From NCBI RefSeq assembly GCF_028751195.1, contig NZ_CP066784.1:3968001-4032000 (forward strand): 64,000 nt of DNA, written 5' to 3'. Position numbers and translations under genes: made by a program. The notes beneath the pieces were generated by a model. The model did not search any database and was not told where the DNA came from. It worked only from the letters and a program-made list of their open reading frames with translations. This document shows, piece after piece, positions 16,903 to 25,052 of the stretch (its first letter is position 1; each line of letters begins with the position of its first letter). This DNA comes from Alicyclobacillus sp. ALC3. GTDB taxonomy: Bacteria; Bacillota; Bacilli; Alicyclobacillales; Alicyclobacillaceae.

Positions 16903-18309
16903 GTGAACAGAGACGCGCTCGAACACGCAATTCGCTACATCAAGTCATGGCTCACCCGGCGGTACGAAGAAGAGACGGTTCCAGGCTTCGTCGTCGGCCT
17001 GTCGTATCAGGGTGAGATGCTGATGAATGAGGCCTACGGATATGCAGATTTGGAACACCAAGTTCCGATGACGCCTCGACACGTCTTTCGCATCGCATCT
17101 CACTCCAAAACCTTCACTGCCACAGCCGTAATGCTGCTGGCAGAAGAGGGCCGGCTTCGGATCGACGACTATGCGGCGGAATACTTGCCGTGGCTGCAAA
17201 ACCACAAAGACAGTCGGTTCACGCACGTAACTATCCGCCAACTCTTGGCCCATGGGGCAGGTATTATTCGGGACGGACTCAACACCGACTACTGGGAGGT
17301 TGAACGGCCATTTCCCGATGTCGATCGGTTCATCAGCGAAATGTCCGAGACTGGGCTCATCCTCGACAACAACACCAAAATGAAGTACACCAACTACGGC
17401 TACACGTTGTTGGGGTTGGTTATCGAAAGTGTATCTGGACAGTCCTATAACGAGTTTGTGCTCGACCGAATTGTTCGGCCACTGGAACTACACAGCACAT
17501 TTCCGGAGTATCGGCCAGAACTGAACCAACCGTCGGCCGAGGACCTCGTCACTGGCTATACCTGTCCAGAGCCGAAGAACCGGTTGCCGATCGCCGCCAT
17601 CAGCACTCACTTGATGTCCCCGGCGACCGGCTTTTGTTCCACAGCGGAAGACCTGTGCACGTATTTTACGGCGCAGATGGTCGGTTCCGGGAAGCTCCTA
17701 CAGGACGAGTCGAAAAAGGAGATGCAGCGGCCGGAATGGCCGATGCAAAGCCCAGTTCGACCGCGTGACACGGAGTATGGTCTCGGCTTTATTTTGCGCC
17801 GATACGAAGACCGTCAGACCTTCGGTCACAGTGGCGGCTTTCCTGGCTGTATTACGAACACCATGGCAGACCCGAAAGAAGGACTGGTCGTGACAGTCCT
17901 GACGAACGCGGTGGATGGCCCGGCTGAAGGCATTTTGTCCGGGATCTACAAAGTCATCAGCTATTTTGAGAAACATACAGCCGCTGATGCCGATCACGAC
18001 TGGTCTCATCTGGAAGGCACATACTCAAACCTGCGCGGACCATTCGATATCGTCGCAACGGGGGACGACCTCGCGGCTGTATACGGCGGTGGATGGAACC
18101 CTGTCGCAATGGTGGAGAAACTCGAGTGGGTCGATGGAGAAACGTTCAAAATCGTGGAGACCAGCAGCGGCGGATCGGAGGGTGAACTTGTACACTTCCA
18201 TGCAGAGGACGGCCGGGTAGAGCGGATGGTCTACGCCGGTAGCACCTACTGGCCGCTGGATAGGTGGCGTCAGCGACTCGCAAAGGTGGCGCGCATCAGT
18301 TTCAACTGA
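16903..18309 (+). CDS. beta-lactamase-family serine hydrolase (S12)
   Basis: GTG 16903 follows GGGAGGG and gives 468 residues. The penicillin-binding fold motifs are SHSK (nucleophile Ser, Lys), YTNYG (Tyr-x-Asn) and HSGG near residue 310, as in class C-like esterases and D-aminopeptidases. About 120 further residues form a C-terminal beta-rich domain. No signal peptide is visible, so it is probably cytoplasmic. Activity could be esterase, D,D-peptidase or amidase; true beta-lactamase activity is not implied. Confidence 0.86.
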   Translation: MNRDALEHAIRYIKSWLTRRYEEETVPGFVVGLSYQGEMLMNEAYGYADLEHQVPMTPRHVFRIASHSKTFTATAVMLLAEEGRLRIDDYAAEYLPWLQNHKDSRFTHVTIRQLLAHGAGIIRDGLNTDYWEVERPFPDVDRFISEMSETGLILDNNTKMKYTNYGYTLLGLVIESVSGQSYNEFVLDRIVRPLELHSTFPEYRPELNQPSAEDLVTGYTCPEPKNRLPIAAISTHLMSPATGFCSTAEDLCTYFTAQMVGSGKLLQDESKKEMQRPEWPMQSPVRPRDTEYGLGFILRRYEDRQTFGHSGGFPGCITNTMADPKEGLVVTVLTNAVDGPAEGILSGIYKVISYFEKHTAADADHDWSHLEGTYSNLRGPFDIVATGDDLAAVYGGGWNPVAMVEKLEWVDGETFKIVETSSGGSEGELVHFHAEDGRVERMVYAGSTYWPLDRWRQRLAKVARISFN

Positions 18310-18379
18310 CGCAGATTGGCTGCAACCGGGGGAGTTTACCGGGATCTGATTGTGCGTTGCGTTGGGGCGGGGGCTGTCG

Positions 18380-18425
18380 AAAATGTCGCTAACGGCTGCG
18401 AAAATCCGATTTAGCGACATTTTTT
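18380..18425 (+). terminator. intrinsic terminator after the serine hydrolase gene
   Basis: The 13-base arms AAAATGTCGCTAA and TTAGCGACATTTT are perfect complements, followed by more T residues (to 18425). The loop is 18 bases. Confidence 0.8.
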
Positions 18426-18913
18426 CCGCTCATGCGTGTCTGTGGTAGCCTCGCGTCAGTGATTAGCGTCACCAGTGTCGCTAACCGGAGGTAGACGGCG
18501 GTAGAAGGCGTTGAACGACGATTCGGGATCGCGTTGCGAGACGACATCCTGGAAGACGCTGGAGATCTTAGGAACACACAGGTCCACCTAAAGTGGGATG
18601 AGGGTAGAGGCGGTAATTCGTTCCACACGTTGATTCGCCGTCGAAATTACACTAGACTTCATGTTAGCGCCTCCTAGCTAGGGTTCTTAGGGCATCGACC
18701 CATCACACACCCAGCGTACAGGAGTCGCTTTTATACGGAAAACCTCGAAGCTGAGCATCAGCAGGAATAACAACGGGTGCGAGACACCCGCTTTCGCGAC
18801 ACTTGTTTCACTCGTCGTGCGCCGCAAACAGCGTGCGTCGCAAACAGCGGCGCGTAGTTGCCATATCCTCTCACAAGCCGTCCCTTACGCGCGTTTCCTA
18901 CGCAAGTTCCTCT
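18426..18913. other. intergenic region without a convincing gene
   Basis: Nothing here has both a start and a ribosome site. A third GTCGCTAA word occurs near 18477, echoing the terminator arms. A small hairpin CGGGTG-CGAGA-CACCCG lies at 18774-18790. A 47-codon frame at 18534-18677 (TTG start, no ribosome site) is the only candidate peptide and is not supported. Confidence 0.5.
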
Positions 18914-18943
18914 TTGAACACCAGTAGACAGACAAGTTATACT
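18914..18943 (+). promoter_or_regulatory. candidate sigma-A promoter for the S53 peptidase
   Basis: TTGAAC at 18914-18919 and TATACT at 18938-18943 with an 18-base spacer, about 80 bases before the start codon. Confidence 0.6.
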
Positions 18944-19022
18944 ATGTTCAAAAAATTTAGTCCTCTATGTGGGGTGAACGGGTTGCTCTAATTGACGGAA
19001 CAGAATAGGGAGGATGATGGCT

Positions 19023-20642
19023 ATGAACGAGACGTCGTTGAAGCGTGTTCGTGTTGACGGCAGTGAGCGTACCATCGTTCCAGGGGCCACGTATGTAGGG
19101 CCCACAGACTCCAGCCAGTGGACCTTCGTGACGGTTCTGTTGCGACGTCGGTCGGCGGAGGAACTGAGCCAACGAGTCGAGGAAATGAGCGTGCTTCCTC
19201 CTGTTCGCCGAACCTACGTCAGCCGCGAAGAATTCGCATCAGTTCACGGAGCCTATCCCGGTGATGTCGCGCAAATTGAGCAATTCGCCAAGGAATACAG
19301 TCTGAGCGTAGAGCGCATCGATACCGCGTCTCGCACCGTCGTGATGTCGGGCAGGGTCGCAGCGATGAACGCCGCTTTCGGGATTGAACTCGGAGACTAC
19401 CAACACAGAGACTTCTCCTATCGAGGACACGAGGGGCCCGTCCGCATCCCTGAACACTTGTCTGGGGTCGTGACAGCCGTTCTCGGCCTTGACAATCGCC
19501 CACAGGCTAAGCCGCACTTTCGCATTTTCCGCCCAGACGTAGAGTCGACGCCCCATAGAGCGGGTACCCCAATTTCATACACACCAAATCAAGTTGCCCA
19601 GTTGTACCACTTTCCGACAGGTGCGAACTGCAAAGACCAATGTATCGGGATCATTGAGCTCGGCGGGGGATATAGCACACAGAACATCGACCAGTACTTC
19701 ACAGACCTCGGTCTGCCGCTGCCTTCTGTGACAGCGGTCTCTGTGGACGGGGCCGTCAATCAACCAACCGGCAACGCGGGGGGCCCGGATGGAGAAGTTG
19801 ATCTCGATATCGAAGTTGCGGCGTCCATCGCACCCGGTGCGCGGATCGCGGTGTACTTTGCACCGAACACGGACGCTGGGTTTCTCAACGCCATTAAGGC
19901 AGCCGTTCACGACACCACCAACAAACCGTCTGTCATTTCGATCAGTTGGGGCGGACCTGAAATCTCGTGGTCAACGCAGGCGATGCAGGCGATGAACAGC
20001 GCTCTCCAGGATGCCGCCGCTCTCGGCGTCACAGTATGCTGCGCCGCTGGTGACAACGGGTCCACTGATGGAGTCAACGATGGCAACTTCCATGTTGACT
20101 TTCCCGCTTCAGCTCCATACGCACTCGCTTGCGGCGGAACACGGTTAATTGGCTCGGGTAGCAGCATTTCCAGTGAGACCGTGTGGAACGACGGGACGAG
20201 CGGCGGTGCCACGGGTGGGGGAGTCAGCGCAGTTTTCCCGCTGCCGAGTTGGCAAGCGAACGCTCACGTTCCGCCCTCGGCCAACCCAGGCGCTACAGTG
20301 GGGCGCGGTGTCCCTGACGTAGCCGGGGACGCGGACCCCGCTACAGGGTATCAGGTACTTGTCGACGGGCAGCAGCTTGCAATCGGCGGAACAAGCGCCG
20401 TTGCGCCGCTGTGGGCAGGACTCCTAGCACTCGCGAACCACAGCTTGGGACATTCAGCAGGGTTTATCAACCCAATTCTCTACAGTATCCCAAGTAGCGG
20501 CAACGCGTTTCGGGACATCACAAGTGGGAACAACGACCCCAATCTCACAGGGGATATCTATCCAGCAGGTCCCGGTTGGGATGCATGTACGGGGCTTGGC
20601 AGTCCCGTCGGGCAGAATTTGATCGCCGCACTCAGCAAGTAG
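19023..20642 (+). CDS. S53 serine-carboxyl peptidase (kumamolisin/sedolisin family)
   Basis: The ATG at 19023 is preferred because AGGGAGG lies nine bases upstream; ATGs at 19014 and 19017 are too close. The 539-residue proenzyme has a prosegment of about 180 residues and a catalytic domain beginning near the TPNQVAQLYHFP segment. The triad is Glu258, Asp262 (in DGEVDLDIE) and Ser458 (in GGTSAVAPL), with oxyanion Asp344 in AAGDNGS. The offset from kumamolisin mature numbering (78/82/164/278) is constant at 180. C-terminal calcium ligands are Asp498, Gly516, Gly518 and Asp520. There is no classical signal peptide, as in kumamolisin. Probably an acid protease. Confidence 0.95.
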   Translation: MNETSLKRVRVDGSERTIVPGATYVGPTDSSQWTFVTVLLRRRSAEELSQRVEEMSVLPPVRRTYVSREEFASVHGAYPGDVAQIEQFAKEYSLSVERIDTASRTVVMSGRVAAMNAAFGIELGDYQHRDFSYRGHEGPVRIPEHLSGVVTAVLGLDNRPQAKPHFRIFRPDVESTPHRAGTPISYTPNQVAQLYHFPTGANCKDQCIGIIELGGGYSTQNIDQYFTDLGLPLPSVTAVSVDGAVNQPTGNAGGPDGEVDLDIEVAASIAPGARIAVYFAPNTDAGFLNAIKAAVHDTTNKPSVISISWGGPEISWSTQAMQAMNSALQDAAALGVTVCCAAGDNGSTDGVNDGNFHVDFPASAPYALACGGTRLIGSGSSISSETVWNDGTSGGATGGGVSAVFPLPSWQANAHVPPSANPGATVGRGVPDVAGDADPATGYQVLVDGQQLAIGGTSAVAPLWAGLLALANHSLGHSAGFINPILYSIPSSGNAFRDITSGNNDPNLTGDIYPAGPGWDACTGLGSPVGQNLIAALSK

Positions 20643-20669
20643 CATCACGGTCCACCGCGGAGGACCCAT

Positions 20670-22154
20670 TTACTCGGGCAGCAGGTCCACTCGACGCAGT
20701 CCTTTTGGATACAGGTTGTTGACGCGTCCCGGGACCTGCTTTGCCCACCCCGCTGGCAACCCGTTGAGGTGGACCCAGACGTAGCTCGATTTTGTCGCGC
20801 CCGTTTGCGGGAGCGCTTGTCCGGTAATAAACTGACATGTCTCCGCAGCATTTAGGCTGTATGCGGCGTTGGCGAGCGGGTTGATTGGGTCCACACTCTG
20901 GACCGACATTGCCCACTGATGGTGAGGCTCAAACCTCACACCTTTGCGCGTCGCGATACAGACGCCGGGGCGGAGCACGCGCAACCCGTCAAGCGGTAAG
21001 GCACCGGTCTGATCGGTGAACAGGGCATTTCCGACGAGCCGCGGATTCTGCCAGGCTTCGGGCAGGTCGGCGCCACGGGTGGTCTCTCGGAGCCAGGCTG
21101 TCCACTCGTGGGTTTCACGCGCGGAGAGTCGGGCGGCCCCTGACGCGACGCCTTTGCGCGTGGAGATTCCGTCCGTAGTTACAGAACCGCTGTCGACGGA
21201 GCCCTCTTTTTGGAGCAACGCGACGAAGTGGCCCTCGCCGCGACCACGGTACGGCCAGAGACGTCGAGCGTTCGCCAGGTCCGGATTGCCGTCTGCCCAG
21301 TCGGGTCTCGCCTCATCCCATCCCGGCCACGTTGGGAGCGGGAGCAGTGTCATGTCAAAGTTGTCGCGCAGCCACGCGATGGTTTGTTCGTTTTCCTCCG
21401 GGTTAAAGGTGCAAGTCGAATAGACGAGTCGCCCGCCTTTGCGCAACATACGCACAGCACTTTGCAGGATGTCGCGCTGACGGAGCGCACAAGCGGTCAC
21501 GCTGTCTACGGACCACTCGAGGCGCGCATCGGGATCTTTTCGAAACATACCTTCTCCCGAGCAGGGCGCGTCGACGAGTATGGCGTCAAACTGGTTCTGC
21601 CAAGCAGTTGCGAGGCGGTCCGGGGACTCGTTCGTCACGAGTGCAGCAACGCCAAGCCGCTCGAGGTTTTGGCCGAGGATACGCACCCGTGTCTGGTGAA
21701 TCTCGTTGGCTACGAGCAGACCCTCGACGCCAAATGCGGTGCTTTGCATGCGACGGCCGATCGCGGTGGTCTTGCCCCCAGGGGCTGCGCAGAGGTCAAG
21801 GACACGCTCTCCGGGCCTGGGGGCGAGTGCCTCTACCACAGCCATAGCAGACGGCTCCTGTAGGTAGTAGGCGCCGAGTTCGTGGTACACCAGTTTGCCG
21901 AGTGGAGCGTCCTGGGAAATGTAAAAGGCATCCGTCGTCCAGGGAACTGCGGGGCCAAGGTGCTTTGCAATGGCAGCGGGAATGGGAAGGAACTGACCTG
22001 GGTCGTTCTTGCTGCTCACGCGGTGCAGGCGCACCGCGCGGTTTGCGGTCGCGTCGAGCGCGTCTCGTAGCTCTGGCCACTCTGTACCCAGGCGCTTGTC
22101 CATCTCGGCGACAAAACCAGGTGGCAGAGGCGGCGGTGACGAGTTCATGGACAT
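20670..22154 (-). CDS. RsmF/NSUN-family 16S rRNA (cytosine-C5) methyltransferase
   Basis: 494 residues. The N-terminal half is a Rossmann methyltransferase with LDLCAAPGGKTTAIG (motif I), LVANEI, LVDAPCSGEGMFR (motif IV, first Cys) and LVYSTCTFNPEENEQ (motif VI with the catalytic Cys). The C-terminal extension of about 200 residues (WRPYRGRGEGHF-type region, then a PUA-like tail) is typical of RsmF/YebU rather than RsmB. Predicted to form m5C in 16S rRNA. Its 3' end converges with the S53 gene with a 27-base gap. Confidence 0.88.
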   Translation of the reverse strand: MSMNSSPPPLPPGFVAEMDKRLGTEWPELRDALDATANRAVRLHRVSSKNDPGQFLPIPAAIAKHLGPAVPWTTDAFYISQDAPLGKLVYHELGAYYLQEPSAMAVVEALAPRPGERVLDLCAAPGGKTTAIGRRMQSTAFGVEGLLVANEIHQTRVRILGQNLERLGVAALVTNESPDRLATAWQNQFDAILVDAPCSGEGMFRKDPDARLEWSVDSVTACALRQRDILQSAVRMLRKGGRLVYSTCTFNPEENEQTIAWLRDNFDMTLLPLPTWPGWDEARPDWADGNPDLANARRLWPYRGRGEGHFVALLQKEGSVDSGSVTTDGISTRKGVASGAARLSARETHEWTAWLRETTRGADLPEAWQNPRLVGNALFTDQTGALPLDGLRVLRPGVCIATRKGVRFEPHHQWAMSVQSVDPINPLANAAYSLNAAETCQFITGQALPQTGATKSSYVWVHLNGLPAGWAKQVPGRVNNLYPKGLRRVDLLPE

Positions 22155-22273
22155 GGTAGCCCCTCCGAATTCTTCTTCAGGTCACTGTACCACATTCTCT
22201 TTCTGCAGGTATTCTGTTAAAATCGCGCTGGTGTGTTTGTGTTACATTGCAAAAAGAGAAAGGATGGGGAACC

Positions 22274-22639
22274 ATGCCCTCACAGCCATCAAAAGAACTC
22301 GTTGTCGTACCCAATCCACACCCGAACACGGTGTATGACGTCGAGATGAACTGCGCAGAATTCACGACTTTGTGCCCGATGACCGGGCAACCGGACTTTG
22401 CAACCCTGACCATTCACTATCAGCCGAAGGACCACATCGTGGAGTTAAAATCGCTCAAGCAGTACCTGTGGAGCTTTCGCGATGAAGGGCACTTTCACGA
22501 GGACGTCACAAACCTCATCCTGAACGATTTCGTCTCAGCAGCAAAACCGAGGTTTGCAAAAATCACGGGTGACTTTTGGGTTCGCGGTGGTATCGCTACC
22601 AAAGTAACGGTGACCTACCGGGAAGAGGCGCACGCATAG
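22274..22639 (+). CDS. queF: NADPH-dependent 7-cyano-7-deazaguanine reductase QueF
   Basis: 121 residues from ATG 22274, preceded by GAAAGGA. The unimodular QueF fold shows the nucleophile Cys34 and Asp41 in LCPMTGQPD, and VELKSLKQYLWSFRDEGHFHE, the motif for substrate and NADPH. It reduces preQ0 to preQ1 in queuosine biosynthesis in the cytoplasm. It is short compared with the B. subtilis protein but complete for the catalytic core. No other queuosine gene is in the window. The last codons lie in a duplicated 12-base word. Confidence 0.95.
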   Translation: MPSQPSKELVVVPNPHPNTVYDVEMNCAEFTTLCPMTGQPDFATLTIHYQPKDHIVELKSLKQYLWSFRDEGHFHEDVTNLILNDFVSAAKPRFAKITGDFWVRGGIATKVTVTYREEAHA

Positions 22640-22695
22640 GCGCACGCATACGCGCATAAGAGAGATTGGCCGGAAGATTTATTTCCGCCAGACGA

Positions 22696-22719
22696 AGGGA
22701 CAGGTCTAGACCTGTCCCT
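22696..22719. terminator. perfect palindromic hairpin between queF and panD
   Basis: The arms AGGGACAGGT and ACCTGTCCCT are separated by CTAG, itself self-complementary. Being symmetric and placed between convergent genes, it can terminate from both sides. Confidence 0.7.
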
Positions 22720-22729
22720 CGTTAACGTC

Positions 22730-23146
22730 TTAGGGGCCATTGTCCTCGATGCCAACCACTTGGTCGTCGAAACTGTCACTTGGGCGATGCTCGACGATGG
22801 ATTGGATTTTGTTCCGTTCATCCACGAACACTACATTGGGTTGCAGTGTTTCCCATTCTTTGTCGTCGACCAGTCCAAGCGACAGGATAATCACCTTGTC
22901 ACCGGGTTGAAAGTGCCGCGCAGGCGGGCCGTTCAGGCAGACAGTGCCGGCGTTCTCGACACCAGAGATGGCGTAGGTGTGCCAAATCATCCCGTTTGAG
23001 AGGTTCGTAATCTGCACCATTTCATAAGGCAGGATGTCCGCCGCTGCCATGAGCAGGGGGTCTAGAGTAATGCTGCCCATGTAGTTGAGGTCTGCTTGGG
23101 TGACGGTTGCTCGATGAATTTTTCCTTTACATACTCGTCTCAACAA
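22730..23146 (-). CDS. panD: aspartate 1-decarboxylase proenzyme PanD
   Basis: 138 residues, starting at TTG 23146 or the adjacent TTG 23143, with GGAGG ten bases upstream. The family N-terminus (CKGKIHRATVTQADLNYMGS) leads to Gly24-Ser25, the self-cleavage site that generates the pyruvoyl group. NGMIWHTYAISG and GDKVIILSLGLV follow. It makes beta-alanine for pantothenate and CoA. panB and panC are not in the window. The C-terminal 15 residues are acidic and variable, as usual. Confidence 0.95.
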   Translation of the reverse strand: MLRRVCKGKIHRATVTQADLNYMGSITLDPLLMAAADILPYEMVQITNLSNGMIWHTYAISGVENAGTVCLNGPPARHFQPGDKVIILSLGLVDDKEWETLQPNVVFVDERNKIQSIVEHRPSDSFDDQVVGIEDNGP

Positions 23147-23236
23147 GGCTGTAACGCCTCCAATCTGGGCATCCGCACAGACGCGCCGGACACCGGGTCA
23201 TATACTGTGCAGGGTCTAATTTTGGAGGTGACGGGC

Positions 23237-24346
23237 ATGGCCGCAGCAACTCCGTGGATCGGTACGGCGACCACCGTAGTGCCAAAACTGCGCGCGACGG
23301 GGGGACGTCGTATCCTGCGTCCACCCCTATATTACTGCCAAATGGCGCGACGTGTGCACAGCGGGGGCGGTAAATATGTGCTCTTTGACCCCATCCACGT
23401 CAACTGGCGAGCAGGTCATGTGGATGGTTGGGTTCCAGCTGATTCGGCGTTGCCACTTGGCCCTTGGCAGCGGACGCAAACTCCGCTGCCTGACGCGATT
23501 TATGAAAATGTGTTCGTGCACCTCGCGGTGAAAGGATATAGCTCCAACCTGCGAAAAATGTCTCGCGCCCACGGCATTCCGTTGTTCAACCCGCCGCTTC
23601 CCGACAAATGGCGCGTCATGAAGCTGCTTGCCGCGCCGGAAGTACGTCAGTACGTGCCAGAAACGCTGCGTCTAGCCGATGTCGACGCTGCAATTCGGCG
23701 GATTGTGCGCTGGCGCGTTGCCTATATCAAGCCGATCGGTGGTTATGGTGGGATGGGTGTCACACGAGTTGAGGCTCAGGCAGGCGACCGTTATCGGGTG
23801 TCTCTCGACCGTACGAAAACCCGCATCGGGACGTCGCGGCGCCTCCTGACAAAGCCACAGTTACGGGCGTGGCTACAGGTGCGGTCGCGCTATCCGTACC
23901 TAGTGCAGCAAGGCATCTCCTTGCTGACATTGGGGGAGCGAAAAGTGGACTTCCGCGTCGTCTGTCAACGCGGTCGTCGCGGTGAGTGGCAGATGGTCGG
24001 CGTGGTGCCGAAACTGGCGGCGAAAGACGGTGTGGTTTCAAACATTATTGCAGGGGGTTCGCTGGTATCCATCGCAGAGTGTCAAGAATTGGCACGTCGC
24101 TACGGGAAATCTGTGCCGGTCCGTGAACTAGAAGAGAGTGGTCTGGCTTTAGCTCGGGCAATCGGTCAGCGGCACTCAAATGCGGGGATTATCGGGTTCG
24201 ACCTTGGTGTTGACGAAGGCGGTCACGTCTGGATGATTGAGGCGAATCCCAAGCCAGCACGTGCGCTGCTGAGCGCTGATGCGCGCAGACGCTCAGCTGA
24301 ACTGAACGCCGACTTCGCATTGTACCTCGCGAGCCGCCGTCGCTGA
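23237..24346 (+). CDS. YheC/YheD-family endospore coat-associated ATP-grasp protein
   Basis: ATG 23237 sits after GGAGGTGACGGG, giving 369 residues. The N-terminal segment (YENVFVHLAVKGYSSNLRKM, then IPLFNPPLPDKW) and the ATP-grasp core (VAYIKPIGGYGGMGV, RKVDFRVVCQRG, VVPKLAAKDGVVSNI, IIGFDLGVDEGGHVWMIEANPKP) are characteristic. B. subtilis YheC and YheD associate with the spore coat; what they ligate is unknown. Presence supports an endospore-forming host. The gene is divergent from panD. Confidence 0.88.
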   Translation: MAAATPWIGTATTVVPKLRATGGRRILRPPLYYCQMARRVHSGGGKYVLFDPIHVNWRAGHVDGWVPADSALPLGPWQRTQTPLPDAIYENVFVHLAVKGYSSNLRKMSRAHGIPLFNPPLPDKWRVMKLLAAPEVRQYVPETLRLADVDAAIRRIVRWRVAYIKPIGGYGGMGVTRVEAQAGDRYRVSLDRTKTRIGTSRRLLTKPQLRAWLQVRSRYPYLVQQGISLLTLGERKVDFRVVCQRGRRGEWQMVGVVPKLAAKDGVVSNIIAGGSLVSIAECQELARRYGKSVPVRELEESGLALARAIGQRHSNAGIIGFDLGVDEGGHVWMIEANPKPARALLSADARRRSAELNADFALYLASRRR

Positions 24347-24390
24347 CATGCCTCCCCAAGGTTCTTCCTGTCGTCTGACTGAAGGAGGAA

Positions 24391-25035
24391 TTACAAGATG
24401 CCGCGTCGGTGCGCTTCCATCACGGCTTCGACGCGTCCTTTCACGTTGAGGTGTCGATACAAGTCGTTGACTAGCACCTTGATCGTGTTCTCCGAGAGGA
24501 ACAGGCGCTGTCCAATCTGCGGGTTCGTACAGCCTTTTGCCATCAGTCGCAGAACTTCGACGTCGCGCAGGTCGAGCGCGTCTTTGCCCCGCTTTTTTCG
24601 CGTTGATAGCGCTGGTTCCTGGAGCCACTTCATCGCGTAGGAAGTGATGGTCGGGTCGAGCACCGACTTCCCCTCAAGCAGCTGACCGATCGATGTCATC
24701 AACTCCGCGTTTGGCGCATCCTTCAACAAGTAACCGTCGACACCCGCAAGCACACAGGCGTGTAGAACGTCCTGGTCGACATAGGACGTGAGGATGGACA
24801 ACTTCACGGGTAGCCCTTCAGCGCGGACGACTTGACACAGTTCAATCCCGCTCATGTCCGGCATGCGGATGTCGACGAGGGCCAAATCAGGCAGTTCACG
24901 CCGGATTAGTAGAAGCCCTTCCCGTCCTGTACTTGCACTGCCGCTGACCTCGACACCAGAGTCCGTCAATGTCTTCTGAAGGCCGATCCGAACGAGGTCA
25001 TGATCGTCAATGACAACGACGCGGCCTGACGCCAT
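24391..25035 (-). CDS. NarL/FixJ-type response regulator
   Basis: 214 residues. The receiver domain has the acidic pocket VVVIDDHD and phosphoacceptor Asp55 in LVDIRMPD, with LLKDAP for the switch Lys. The C-terminal LuxR-type helix-turn-helix (LRDVEVLRLMAKGCTNPQIG, then SENTIKVLVNDLYRHLNVKGR) binds DNA. It is encoded 17 bases after the sensor kinase and would be its partner. The divergent cox operon is the obvious candidate target, which is inference from position. Confidence 0.92.
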   Translation of the reverse strand: MASGRVVVIDDHDLVRIGLQKTLTDSGVEVSGSASTGREGLLLIRRELPDLALVDIRMPDMSGIELCQVVRAEGLPVKLSILTSYVDQDVLHACVLAGVDGYLLKDAPNAELMTSIGQLLEGKSVLDPTITSYAMKWLQEPALSTRKKRGKDALDLRDVEVLRLMAKGCTNPQIGQRLFLSENTIKVLVNDLYRHLNVKGRVEAVMEAHRRGIL

Positions 25036-25052
25036 GAGAGACCCTCCTCTTG

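Noticed and set aside
18534..18677. 47-codon frame after the serine hydrolase terminator
   Set aside because: Plausible composition but a TTG start without a ribosome site and no family; left unannotated.
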